NCBI GenBank assembly: GCA_029237695.1
Contig: CM055265.1
Location: 123,993,871-124,057,870 of the forward strand
Reading direction: 5' to 3'
Source: Conchocele bisecta
Lineage: Eukaryota; Mollusca; Bivalvia; Lucinida; Thyasiridae
DNA: 64,000 nucleotides
The notes under the pieces were generated by a model. That model was given only the letters and a program-made list of their open reading frames with translations. It had not been told where the DNA came from and searched no databases. The translations under genes and the position numbers were made by a program. This document shows positions 46,722-56,932 of this stretch, in pieces; within the stretch, counting starts at the first letter, position 1; the number at the start of each line of letters is the position of its first letter.

Positions 46722-47103
46722 GCGCATACACAGCCGATCACAAAATGTGTCTGTGGTTTACAGCAACCATAACAACGAAGGACATGAAATCGCCATTTCA
46801 AATCCGGGTTATGCCGAGACAGGAGTACCTATGACCAAGGACACGAATACTGAAAACCCATACGCGACAGTGGATCCAAGTCAGATGCAGCCATTTCACT
46901 TTCCTGACTACACTTCTAGTGAACCATATGCAGGTGTGGACGACGGCTTTGTTAATCCAATGTATCAGCGCACTCACAAAAATGCAGAGCCTTTGCCCGA
47001 GTATGGAACGCTAGAAATTACGGCGGAGAACGCCGTACTAACTAAAGATTCGTGGCAAGAGGAGAAGGCAAAGGGACCCGATGCTGTTGATTTGAAAGAA
47101 TAA
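46722..47103 (+). CDS. Exon 12: cytoplasmic tail with NPxY and YxxPhi motifs, stop codon
   Basis: The acceptor ATCTATCTATTTATCAG is followed by one base that completes the split Arg codon (AG|G) of exon 11. A 126-residue tail follows, ending DLKE-TAA. Motifs: AISNPGYAE (NPxY, 46801-46812), ENPYATV (Tyr 46861), SEPYAGV (Tyr 46927), VNPMYQR (NPxY, 46954-46965) and LPEYGTL (Tyr 47002). NPxY is the PTB-adaptor and clathrin-sorting signal of LDLR-family receptors; with YxxPhi or YxxL it also occurs in CED-1/Draper/MEGF10-type engulfment receptors. No kinase or other catalytic domain is present. Confidence 0.88.
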
Positions 47104-47104
47104 A
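47099..47104 (+). promoter_or_regulatory. Candidate polyadenylation signals after the receptor stop
   Basis: AATAAA overlaps the stop codon (47099-47104). Further AATAAA hexamers occur at 47454-47459 and 47486-47491, giving a more usual 3'UTR of ~370-400 nt. Which one is used cannot be decided from sequence. Confidence 0.35.
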
Positions 47105-47530
47105 CAAAGCTATAAAAATTTGATAAACGAGACAACGAATGAAACAATATGCATGTGTTGATATGTTCATACTTCCTAGCAGTTCCTTCCATTGGTTTGA
47201 GAGAAAATACGTAATCAACAAATATAAACAAATATAACAATACAAGTACACCGTGAAGAGAACATCCGTAGTTTGTCACGTGCTTTCACTCGCAATATGT
47301 ACATGCACATGCATGTCTAGGAGAACATGCAGTCAATAATATCCTTTCATAGAAACAGCTGCAGTATTTGGATTTCGAAACTGGTCATGCATGACGTCAA
47401 ACTACGTGACAAATATGCGTGGACACATACAACTATTAATACACGGGAGCGTAATAAATACACGTAGTGCATGTATATCCCGGGAAATAAAACACTTGCG
47501 CCGTCGGTGTTGGCTCCTGGCTCAGTCCTA
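47104..47530 (+). other. Likely 3'UTR and immediate downstream sequence
   Basis: Follows the receptor stop and contains the candidate AATAAA signals. Nothing else is recognised. Confidence 0.4.
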
Positions 47531-47534
47531 GTTC

Positions 47535-47885
47535 ACAGGGTATGGGATCACGTTGTCTATTGTTTACATTACATTAATGGCGGCGCCCATGAGGTTTCAG
47601 GTAAATCTTATTGTTCATCAATACGACTGCGGTTTCCTCCTTTTAATGATGACCATGTTATAGCCGTTACCACTACGAGTCCGCAAATAGCAAATTTAGC
47701 AACATTAGTTATGTAGTTTAGTTTGAACATTATGTAGAAAACATTTAATCGGACCAAGTTTAAACAATGTTCGATGGTGTCCGATACACAAGTAGTACAA
47801 CAAAATTTGGTAATACTAATAAGATTTACCTGAGCCCTGCCATTACGGCAGTGTAAACAATATACCACGTTATCCAACACCCTGG
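47535..47885. mobile_element. 350-bp inverted-repeat element
   Basis: Arms CAGGGTATGGGATCACGTTG...TATTGTTTACATTACATTAATGGC on the left, and the inverted GCCATTACGGCAGTGTAAAC...ACGTTATCCAACACCCTG on the right. The inner ends AGGTAAATCTTATT / AATAAGATTTACCT also pair. Confidence 0.75.
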
Positions 47886-48202
47886 TTTACTCGGAAAGTG
47901 AATCACGCTGAGCCTCGTATATTATTTAGGGTGTGTGATCACGTGGTTTCCGAACCCATTTTCCGACGTGACGTAATTTTTGACGTCATTTTTACAGTTC
48001 ATTTTATTTAAATTCTTTATAACAAACGGACGGATTTTGATGATATGTAGCGCACCAAATACTCTTTTATGGATGCGCTGAAAGTTATTTGCAATAACTT
48101 CTAACTTTCACAATTAATCGAGTACCGTTTATTTTTTATATTCCCGTGCTCTAGTTTTTATTGTATCCCCCGGTCGGGGGATACTATGGATTTGACAGCG
48201 CG

Positions 48203-48239
<37 letters not shown>

Positions 48240-48904
48240 AGCGGACCATCCGCGTCCGTTTCCGCCGCAGACACTTCTTGTCCGGAGCATAACTCGAACA
48301 CCCTTTGGAATATTTTCATGAAACTTCACACATGCATAGACCACGACCCGAAGGTGTGTGGCGCACAAGAATGACAACTCTTGCATAGCTAATTTTTTAG
48401 TTATCTCCCTTTTTTGTTTCTCGCACTGATTTCGTGTCCGGAGCATAACTCCACCACCCTTTGGAATATTTTCATGAAACTTCCCACATGCATAGACCAC
48501 GACCCGAAGGTGTGTCGCGCACAAGAATGACAACTCTTGCATAGCTAATTTTTTAGTTATCTCCCTGTTTTGTTTCGCGCACTGATTGACCATAACTCGA
48601 CCACCCTTTGGAATATTTTTATGAAACTTCACACATTCAATTAGACCACGAACCGAAGGTGTATCGTGCATAAGAATGACAACTCATGCATAGCTAATTT
48701 TTTAGTTATCTCCCTTTTTTGTTTTGCGCACTCTACAAACTGGACAATAATGCATGAAGACCCGTTTTCTCGTCTGCTCTGTACATCTTTTCTCGTGTGC
48801 TCTGTACACCTTACCTGTAGAGGGAACAATAGAGACTGGGAGAACCATTCACCTGTCCATGTGCTGCATGTGCTAGCATGTGCAAATGTCCAGTCTTGAC
48901 CACA

Positions 48905-49680
48905 GGTAATTTATACAGGTAAATTACTACTTTGGATATTACATTTCCGTAAACTGTGTTGAAAATATTGTGGCATTATGTGGACATGTGCAGATATATG
49001 TAGATAAATATAGGACTATTAAACAAACATTCTGGGCTCCAGTAGGAAGCATTATTATTTTTAAACTTTTTTTTTCCATTTTTTTTTTTCATTTTTTTTT
49101 TCAAATTATTTTTCAATTTGTGTCTAGTAGCATAAGGTCGTAAGTGCTATATACAGACTATTCACCTGTGCATGTGCTAGCATGTGCAACTGACCACTGA
49201 CCACTTACAGGTAATTTATACAGGTAAATGATTATATTACATTTCCGTAAACTGTGTTGAAAATATTGTGGGAATATGTGGACCTGTGTATATATGATAT
49301 GTAAATAAATATAGGACTATTAAAAAACATTCTGGGCTCCAGTAGGGAGCATTATTCTTTTATTTTTTTTAAATTTTATTTTGTTTTTCCATATTTTTTT
49401 TACATTCTTTTTCAATTTTTTAACTGACCACTAACTAACAGGTAATTTATACAGGTACATTATTACATTTCCGTAAACTGTGTTGACAATATTGTGGCAG
49501 TATGTGGACCTGTGCAGATATATGTAGATAAATATAGGACTATTAACAAAAATTCTGGGCTCCAGTAGCGAGCATTATTATTTTATTTTTTTTGTATATT
49601 ACATTTCCGTAAACTGTGTTGAAAATATTGTGGCATTATGTGGACCTGTGCAGATATATGTAGATAAATATAGGATGCTT
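48905..49680 (+). repeat. Four-unit array (AGGTAATTTATACAGGTAAA) inside P3
   Basis: Units of ~150-290 bp start near 48904, 49201, 49440 and a truncated one at 49598. Each has ATTACATTTCCGTAAACTGT, GATAAATATAGGACTATTAA, TTCTGGGCTCCAGTAG and a T-rich run of variable length. Length differences come mainly from the T-rich run. Confidence 0.75.
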
Positions 49681-49821
49681 TCGGGCCCAGGCTCGATGTC
49701 AAGGCGGGACAAGGCGAGGCATCTGATTCCGCGGAATTCTTGTTTACTTATCTCCCTTTGTTGTTTCGTGCTCTGATTTTGTATCCAGAGCATAACTCGA
49801 ACACCCTTTGGAATATTGTTA

Positions 49822-50819
49822 TGCCCCACCACGATAGTGGAGGGGGCATTTAGTGTTACCATTGTCCGTCCGTCCGCACACACGAATGGGTACTTGTTGT
49901 AAGCGTACGGGGATCTTATTGGGTAGGGTTAGGATAGTGTTGAGTACTCTTGTTGGGTATTTTTATACAGTAAAAACCCAACAAGTATTCATTCGTAGGA
50001 ACGTGCGTCCCGTCCTCCCGTCCGTCCGTCCGTCCGTCCTCACAAAACTTTAACACTCGGGTAAATGTCTCATAATTTCTTCATCCTTCGACCGATCTGC
50101 TTCATATTTCACATACACATTGCTCTGATGGTTCACTACCGCCCTGTGCCAAATCCAATTCGTCCTGCCCCCGCCAAGCCCAGGATCAAGGTCACATACT
50201 TGGTGCTTCAAAAACTTTAACGCTCGGGTTAATATCTTATAATTTCTGTTTTCTTTCACGGATCAGCTTCATATTTCATATACACATTGCTCTAATGGTC
50301 CTCTACCGCCCTGTGCCAAATACACGTTCGTCCTGACCCGGCCAATCCCAGGGTCAAGGTCACATACTTGGTGCTTCAAAAACTTTAATGCTCAGGTAAA
50401 TATCTTATAATGTTTCTTTCCATTCACGGATCAACTTCATATTTAATATACGCGTTGCTCTAATGGTCCTCTACCGCCCTGTGCCAAATCCACGTTCGTC
50501 CCGCCCCCGCCAAGCCCAGGGTTAACATCACATACTTAGTGCTTCAAAAACTTTAACGCTCAGGTAAATATCTTATAATTTCTGTTGTCTTTCACGGATC
50601 AGCTTCATATTTCATATATGCATTGCTCTAATGGTCCTCTACCGCCCTGTGCCAAATCCACGTTCGTCCTGCCCCCACCAAGCCCAGGGTCAAGGTCACA
50701 TACGTTTTGCTTCAAAAACTTTAACGCTCAGGTAAAAGAAAATTTTGACTTGGAATTTGGACTCATTTATTATCAAAGCGATATGTGGGACATCCGTGTT
50801 CTATGAACACATTTTCTAG
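49822..50819 (+). mobile_element. Helitron-like nonautonomous element (P4) nested in P3
   Basis: It starts after A with TGCCCCACCACGATAGTGGA-GGGGGCA, a hairpin. Next are GTCCGTCCGTCCG microsatellites (49863, 50020-50038) and about four ~168-bp cores marked by CAAAAACTTTAACGCTCAGG and CTACCGCCCTGTGCCAAATC. It ends at the hairpin GTGTTCTATGAACAC, ATTTT and CTAG before T. It splits a P3 core unit: GGAATATTGTTA on the left, AAACTTCACACATGCATAGA on the right. Confidence 0.75.
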
Positions 50820-51345
50820 TTTATTAAACTTCACACATGCATAGAAGACGACCCAAAGGTGTGTCGGACGTAAGAATGACAACTCTTGCGTCGTTCATTT
50901 CTTAGTTATCTCCCTTTGTTGTTTCGTGCACTGATTTCGTGTCCGGAGCATAACTCGAACACCCTTTGGAATATTTTCATGAAACTTCACACAAGCATAG
51001 ACCACAACCCTAAAGGTGTGTCACGCAAGAATGACAACTCTTGCATCACTATATTTTTAGTTATCTCCCTTTGTTTTTTCCGTCACTGATTTTGTCTCCG
51101 GAGCATAACTCGAACACCCTTTTTTCAAACTACTTGTGTATCTGGGGAAGGGGATACACATTCGCTTGTCGACAAGCGTCCATTTCTAGTTTATATTTAC
51201 GGTAACCAATTCTTCGTCAAAGCGGCAGAATTGTGAGGTTAAAGCCGCCTATTAGAAAGATATTCATAGGAAATAATATACTGTAAACACATCTAAAAAA
51301 CACAAGGTCATGTCGTTCGGAAACACGTGTTCCCACACCCTGTTA

Positions 51346-51985
51346 TTGCCCGCTATTCAAAATGTACAATGGAATATCCTCTATTGGACAAGCGATACAG
51401 CACAAGGTAATACATGTATTTGAGACAAGCCATGTGATTGTATACTCAAGAACAATTTCGATATCTCATGAAACTTAATTATTTACAATATTTGCGCTAT
51501 TTTCCGTAAATGATGTCGAACGTTGACGAAAAGTCCATATACCAAATGAAGAATTCGTCGAAATGTCGTCGTCTTTCGACGTCATTTACAGAATATCAGA
51601 GGTTGTGGCGGTTATACGGGCATTTTAATCACAAAGATGGGGAATACAGTCATAACTTTATTAAACATGTATTGGTGAATCAAAATATGTTTGTTTCATA
51701 CAATTCCTATTTCTCCCAGTCGTTTGTTGAGCTTAACTCAATAACCGGTAATGCAATGCATGCCAGGTTTCAAAAAGACGCTTTGATATTCCTTAATCCT
51801 GCACTTGAATGCGAATAAATCATGTACACATTTGACTTGATCCTTTTCTATTAACTAATCCGATAGTTTTATGTTAAGTAATCCGATACACACACATTGA
51901 ATAATTCACAGGCACTTGTGTAATCCATGGAATCGGAATTAGTAATCCATCACAATTGTTTGTTTCTAGGTAATTGTAAATGCTT
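51346..51985. other. Downstream stretch with a weak family E-like patch
   Basis: Around 51418-51520, TTTGAGACAAGCCATGTGAT...TTTCCGTAAATGATGTCGAA resembles 57845-57935. An unrecognised 102-codon open frame spans 51510-51818; it could be chance. Confidence 0.35.
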
Positions 51986-51988
51986 GAA

Positions 51989-52135
51989 TTTAACGACCCG
52001 TTTAACGTCCCTATCCGAACGGACTAGTAGAGCCGGAAATAAAAGTACCTCACAAATACGACCCCCCTGGAACTGAACCCTGAATCGAACCCGGCTCGCC
52101 AGCGTGGCAGTCTGACAGTGTTACCCATCGGCCTC
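51989..52135 (-). mobile_element. tRNA-related SINE (minus strand)
   Basis: Read on the minus strand: GGCCGATGGGTAACACTGTC (A-box region), GCGAGCCGGGTTCGATTC (B box GGTTCGATTC), then a body ending GACGTTAAACGGGTCGTTA. No acceptor stem closure or clover-leaf anticodon arm is evident, so this is a SINE head rather than a functional tRNA. Confidence 0.65.
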
Positions 52136-52333
52136 ATTCTGATCTCTTGTTTCTAGGCATCTTCTTTATACGGTATATAATGACCGGCACTTATTACAAC
52201 GCATGGCGAATTAACATTACTACATGTATACTATTAATGTATAAATGCAAAGCAAAGTTAACCATTTAGCTCATTACAAATATAAATCATGTCAATTTCA
52301 GTGAGAAGATAGAAATAAGTATTGATAATATGA

Positions 52334-52650
52334 TCAGTAGCCGATTTCACCAACATTGCAAAGTACCGGTATACTTTTCTAGCAAAGTATACTTTGAGGG
52401 AGTAATCATTTATTTTTCCTGAAATGCATTAGTTCATATAGAACTAACGACTGCATATATTTGATGATTAAAAGTATGCATAATTATTATACTGAATGTA
52501 TTACATTATCACAGCCAAAATGGTTGTGATAATGTAATAAATTCAGTATAATAAAAAATAATAAATTTATCCCAAAATAGAAAATGTATCCCTCAAGTAT
52601 ACTTTGCTAGATAAGTATACTTTGCAATGTTGGTGAAATAGGCTACAGAA
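52334..52650. mobile_element. Family C fold-back element, copy 3 (complete)
   Basis: CAGTAGCCGATTTCACCAAC...TTGCAAAGTA at the left; TACTTTGCAATGTTGGTGAA-ATAGGCTAC at the right. Central hairpin TACATTATCACAGCCAAAAT / GGTTGTGATAATGTAATAAA. It is the best-preserved copy for defining the termini. Confidence 0.85.
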
Positions 52651-52877
52651 CTCTCGTTAACAGGGTAAACATGGTAAATGATGAAACTATTAGTTACAGA
52701 GTTGTCTCCCATCGACAACTTCTTAATACCCACAGGCGACTGTCCTTTAGTCAGTTCACATTCGCGATATTCACGACAGAGGTTATGTAAATATATTTCC
52801 TTGAAAAATCGCACATGTTGTTGGGTAAAAAATCACGTGTCGTGTCTCATATGAAACAGTCATGATTGTATATTCTA

Positions 52878-53442
52878 CTGTCTGTTTCACGAAACCTGCC
52901 CAATTTTTACGGCCATACAAACAATGCAAAAACAATATTTTTTACGATAATATTAAATTTAACCAAAATGTAAGAATGAACCTTCTTTTTATTTCGTGAA
53001 ATTTGGTCAAATATTGATTTTAATGCTACAAAAAATGTCCCCATGTTAAATCCCCATAGACATCTTCACAGAGTGAAGATGTCTATGGGGATTTTTAACA
53101 TGGGGACATTTTTAAAATTTAAGAAATAGTGGACCGATTTTCAAAATTTAACTTGTTTTCTTAGTTAGATCATTTCCAAGCTATCTAGCCAGGTTTCGAA
53201 GTCAATTTCCATTTGTTTTCGTTTTTTGACTCCTCCCACAACTCCTCTTCATTTCCCCCCATGTTAAATTCCCATAGACAAATACATTTTTCGTAATAAA
53301 ATCAATATGTGACCAAATTTCACGAAATAAAAAGAAGAATCTTTCTTAAATTTTGCTTTAATGTAATATTATCGAAAAAGATACTGTTTTTTGCATTGTT
53401 TATATAGCCTTAAAATTTGGGCAGATTTCGTGAAACAGACAG
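52878..53442. mobile_element. Family D fold-back element, copy 2 (565 bp, reversed)
   Basis: CTGTCTGTTTCACGAAACCT ... AGATTTCGTGAAACAGACAG, flanked by TA on both sides. The inner hairpin (CCCCATGTTAAATCCCCATA..., ~53039-53107) lies toward the left, so this copy is reversed relative to 31618-32183. Confidence 0.9.
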
Positions 53443-53475
53443 TAGCACATGTACGTCAGTGGACTTCCAGATAGA

Positions 53476-54016
53476 CCAGTAGCCGATTTCATCAACATAT
53501 TTCCGAGCAGTACTGGCCTTGGGGATTTCTCATTCGGGGCCACGGGATTTGGAGGCAGACGGATTTTAGGCACGATCACTCCGGCGACCACATCGTCAGT
53601 TGGAATGCCGGGAATTTTGACCCCGCAACGATGACCTTCGGGCCGGAAATGTCTGGCGGCCGGCACTGCGGTGTCTCATCCTGCGATTGGCTACCTCCAA
53701 AACAAGCTCACGTTGATTATACACAGCAAGCTGCTAGGGTCCAGGACTAGCAAAGTATACTTTGAGGGAGAAATTTTCAATTTTAGGATAAATTTATTAA
53801 TTTTTATTATACTGAATTTATTACATTATCAGTCATTTTGGCTGTGATAATGTAATAAATTCAGTATAATAATTATGTATACTTTTAATCATCAAATATA
53901 TGCAGTGGTTAGTTCTATATGACTAATGCATTTCGGCAAAAATAAATATTTACTCCCTCGAAGTATATTTTGCTAGATAAACATACTTTGCAATTTTGAT
54001 GAAATCGGCTACTGGG
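53476..54016. mobile_element. Family C copy 4 carrying a GC-rich foreign segment
   Basis: Terminal repeats CCAGTAGCCGATTTCATCAA and TTGATGAAATCGGCTACTGG enclose the usual AT-rich core (53748-54000). An extra ~245-bp GC-rich segment (53500-53746) lies between the left terminus and the core; other copies lack it. Confidence 0.8.
53500..53746 (-). other. GC-rich segment, possible captured coding fragment
   Basis: On the minus strand an open frame gives HRCGVKIPGIPTDDVVAGVI and then VPKIRLPPNPVAPNEKSPRP, a balanced composition unlike the surrounding AT-rich noncoding frames. I do not recognise the protein. Transduplication of a host exon fragment is an inference from composition, frame and position. 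Confidence 0.4.
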
Positions 54017-54440
54017 CTTCACTACGCAGTAACGAATAATATGGTGTGCTTTAACCTTTCATCATTCACTAACTGGAATGGAATTTGATATATGTTAATT
54101 TTGCAAACAATCCAATGGCCACAAACTGATTTTCAGACTTGTCCATTTATGAAAAGGGGGTATTTTTGTTCTGAAAGATATTAAAAATACTTGCAAAAAG
54201 TGCAGCGCTTGATGAAACGGCTCGTCACGAGCCGGCTCATCTGGATGTACACTGTTTGCCAATACTACTATACAGGCCCTTGGTGTTAATATATTTTACT
54301 TACATGTATATTTTAATATAATAGGGATCTTAAATGATTTAAGATGGTGTTCACTAAACGAGTTTACTGATTTCATATGAAACGGAGCTATCTCTCTATC
54401 TTCCATTAATCTAAAACCCATGTTGGGGACTTAGAGATGT
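54017..54440. other. Unassigned stretch
   Basis: No recognised feature. Confidence 0.4.
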
Positions 54441-54449
54441 AGATTATAC

Positions 54450-54628
54450 TTTATTTCATATATACATGTACATACATGTACAATATGAAATAAAATCGAG
54501 GTTACCGGTAATTAGCTGGTACCCATTAACAGCTGGACGGACTGAATCAGTGTGTATAAAGTGTCTTGCCCAATGACACAACGCACGCCTCCGGTGAGGC
54601 TCGAAACTACGACCGAGTTTCTTATGAC
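54450..54628 (-). mobile_element. SINE with conserved core, 5'-truncated (minus strand)
   Basis: The minus strand reads GTTTCGAGCCTCACCGGAGG, GCGTTGTGTCATTGGGCAAG-ACACTTTATACACAC, CCAGCTGTTAATGGGTACCA and a tail. It is the same family as 55525-55735 and lacks the A-box part. Confidence 0.75.
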
Positions 54629-54830
54629 ATTAGTGAACTAGTTTAATAAATAGCATATTCAATCATCACAATTGTTAGATTATATGTGTTGAATAAGCAG
54701 ATAATCATACACTGAATAGATACTGTTATTAAAACTATTGTATGTAGCGAACTAATTTGCATATTTAGTGTGTTATGATTTGTATTACACTGTGTTAATA
54801 CACTGCAAGCGATAACACATGTCAGTATTA

Positions 54831-55480
54831 GATGTGTCTCATCGTTACATGTAGTATACCGTGAAGAGACAGACACTGACATAAACATAAACATGTATTA
54901 GATGTGTCTCATCGTTACATGCAGTATACAGTGAAGAGACAGACACTGACATAAACATAAACATGTCAGTATTAGATGTGTCTCATCGTTACATGTAGTA
55001 TACCGTGAAGAGACAGACAATGACATAAACATAAACATGTATTAGATGTGTCTCATCGTTACATGAGTATACAGTGAAGAGCAGACACTGACATAAACAT
55101 AAACACATGATTCAGTACATACCTGTCATTATATGTGTCTCATCGTTACATGTAGTATACCGTGAAGAGACAGACAATGACATAAACATAAACATGTATT
55201 AGATGTGTCTCATCGTTACATGTAGTATACCGTGAAGAGACAGACACTGACATAAACATGAACATGTCAGTATTAGATGTGTCTCATCGTTACATGTAGT
55301 ATACCGTGAAGAGACAGACACTGACATAAACATAAACATGTCAGTATTAGATGTGTCTCATCGTTACATGTAGTATACCGTGAAGAGACAGACACTGACA
55401 TAAACATAAACATGTCAGTATTAGATGTGTCTCATCGTTGCATGCAGTATACCGTGAAGAGAGAGACACTGACATAAACA
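54831..55480 (+). repeat. Satellite array, ~65-75-bp unit, nine copies
   Basis: Unit: GATGTGTCTCATCGTTACAT, GTAGTATACCGTGAAGAGAC, AGACACTGACATAAACATAA and ACATGTCAGTATTA. Starts near 54831, 54901, 54975, 55041, 55131, 55202, 55275, 55347 and 55423. Alternate units omit CAGT before ATTA, giving short and long forms. Confidence 0.9.
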
Positions 55481-55524
55481 AATAGAATAGATAGAATATA
55501 TAGTCCATTAATAGCCTAGGCATA

Positions 55525-55735
55525 GTGGAACGCGTGGTCGAGCGGTCTGAGGCGTCGGTCTGCTGATTTTACGATCGTGGGTTAGAGCCTCGCGTGCGTT
55601 GTGTCCTTGAGCAAGACACTTTATCCACACTGCTTCAGCCCACCCAGATGTAAATGGGTACCGGCTAAATACCGGGAACATCGATTGTATTTGATTGTAT
55701 GTACATGTACTTATGAATAAAAATATGATCCACAA
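55525..55735 (+). mobile_element. tRNA-headed SINE with conserved core (plus strand)
   Basis: The head GTGGTCGAGCGGTCTGAGGC (A box) and GATCGTGGGTTAGAGCCTCG (B box) resembles a Leu/Ser-type tRNA. It continues into GTGTCCTTGAGCAAGACACT, TTATCCACACTGCTTCAGCC and CACCCAGATGTAAATGGGTA, a core shared with 54450-54628. It lies just after the satellite array. Confidence 0.85.
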
Positions 55736-55739
55736 ATAT

Positions 55740-56500
55740 TTAGGGTATTTAGGGTATACCAGTATACTGGCAAAAAGCAAAGCATTATAGAAACTGTATT
55801 AGTACATTTACGATCATTTTAAGAAAAAATAACAAGGCTAAGAATCTTCAGTGATATTATTCCCAATTTTCGCAATCTCAGAGCACGACTGTCACTTCGA
55901 GAGTTATACACATTTTGTTCATTTTTGGTATGAATTGTGTTAAGTTTTACATTTACTTTTTTTAATTAACCCAGTGCTGTGTCAGATGTGTTTGTATCCT
56001 GGACTACAGCAACAGGTGCACTAGACGCACACTTGCAATGCATACTTTGTTCTGGTAGTCGTGTTCCCCAATTATCCCGGATCGCTTGACTATGTCTTGT
56101 ATTTTTAAACTCACATCAGCGAAGTTAAGTGCAGCGTGGCGGCAATAGAAAGTATCCAGGTGTGTCCTTCCAGTGATGCTATTATTTTCTCGATCCCTGG
56201 TGGTCTTTGAGCACATTTTGACTATTTTTCGTATTAGTTTTGTCCTTTTTCCATACAGCTTCACTTCTGCTGTTGGTAAGAGGTACTTGTGTCATGAACT
56301 GTGAATACAGCACAGGCCGTGACACAACCGAACAGGCGCAATAAAACAGCAGTTACAATACAAAATCACAACATGTGCGCTTTCTATCCAATGATATTGA
56401 GAGAGATATAGTGTGCTTCTATCTAACGATGTTGAAAGATAGAGAGAGAAATATAATGGTTTCTATCTAATTATGTTGAGAGAAGGTGGGTGGGGGTGCG
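55740..56500. other. Unassigned stretch
   Basis: No recognised gene or long repeat. Open frames (for example 56004-56264, minus) lack recognisable homology. Confidence 0.4.
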
Positions 56501-56526
56501 GGGGAGAGATATATTGTGGTTTCTAG

Positions 56527-56727
56527 GTAATGATAGAGAAAGAGACACACAGAGAGACATAGACAGACAGAGAGCGAGATAGAGAGAGACATACATACAG
56601 ACAGACAGACAGATATACAGACATAAAGATAGAGAGAGAGAATGACAGAAAGATAGAGAGAGGGACAGATAGGGAGAGAGACAGACAGAGAGAGTCAGAC
56701 AGACAGAGAGAAGGATGAGAGGAGAGA

Positions 56728-56789
<62 letters not shown>

Positions 56790-56832
56790 GGATGTGGGAG
56801 AGAGTGAAATAGATAGAGAGACAGACAGACAT

Positions 56833-56881
<49 letters not shown>

Positions 56882-56932
56882 GACAGACAGAGACAGACAG
56901 AGACAGACAGAGACATGGGTGTGGGAGAGAGA
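56527..56932 (+). repeat. (GA)n / (GACA)n low-complexity array
   Basis: GAGA runs alternate with (AGAC)n, including about a dozen AGAC units near 56825-56880. A GAGACATGGATGTGGGAGAG segment recurs as GAGACATGGGTGTGGGAGAG. Ser/Leu/Val/Cys-rich minus-strand frames are translations of this array. Confidence 0.95.

Larger units (their letters stand above)
4089..47103 (+). other. Gene model: YWTD propeller - EGF - 7 sushi - TM receptor (5' partial)
   Basis: Twelve exons join without a frame break. Phases (in/out) are 1/2, 2/1, 1/1, seven sushi exons at 1/1, 1/2 and 2/end. The product is a type I membrane protein: end of an LDLR-class-B propeller, EGF-like domain, seven six-cysteine CCP modules, one transmembrane helix, and a tail with NPxY motifs. 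Missing on the left are the signal peptide and the earlier propeller blades; nothing in 1-4088 resembles them. Known biology: in LDLR/LRP proteins an EGF module follows the propeller, and NPxY recruits PTB adaptors for endocytosis. Inferred: a surface endocytic, scavenger or phagocytic receptor; the ligand cannot be read. The gene is over 43 kb, and its introns are packed with repeats. Exon order is certain only if the exons are spliced together in cDNA. Confidence 0.82.
48166..51189 (+). mobile_element. Helitron-like nonautonomous element (P3), host to P4
   Basis: It lies between A (48165) and T (51190). It begins TCCCCCGGTCGGGGGATAC, itself a hairpin, then (CCGCGT)n. About six core units follow, marked by CCGGAGCATAACTCGAACAC and ACTCTTGCATAGCTAATTTT. 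It ends with the hairpin CGCTTGTCGACAAGCG, seven bases and CTAG. TC at the start, and a hairpin before CTRR at the end, are Helitron signatures; no Rep/helicase is present. The frame of Asp-Ala repeats at 48129-48671 (minus) is microsatellite translation. Confidence 0.75.
47929..51345. mobile_element. Outer TIR element disrupted by nested insertions
   Basis: AGGGTGTGTGATCACGTGGT-TTCCGAAC at the left and GTTCGGAAACACGTGTTCCC-ACACCCTG at the right are inverted. After removal of the 48166-51189 insertion only ~390 bp remain, the size of a MITE. Confidence 0.6.

Noticed and set aside
48129..48671. 180-codon minus-strand open frame with Ala-Asp repeats
   Set aside because: It translates the (CCGCGT)n microsatellite and tandem cores of a Helitron-like element; no domain, and the repeated peptide follows the DNA repeat.
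52040..52135. Functional tRNA gene on the minus strand
   Set aside because: A and B boxes are recognisable, but no closed acceptor stem or anticodon arm, and a SINE body follows.
53400..53666. Minus-strand frame as a host gene
   Set aside because: Only the central GC-rich part looks protein-like; both ends run into transposon termini, so it is at most a captured fragment.
55525..55597. Functional tRNA gene on the plus strand
   Set aside because: The head is tRNA-like, but the B box is altered (GGGTTAGAGCC) and the SINE core follows at once; a second truncated copy exists nearby.
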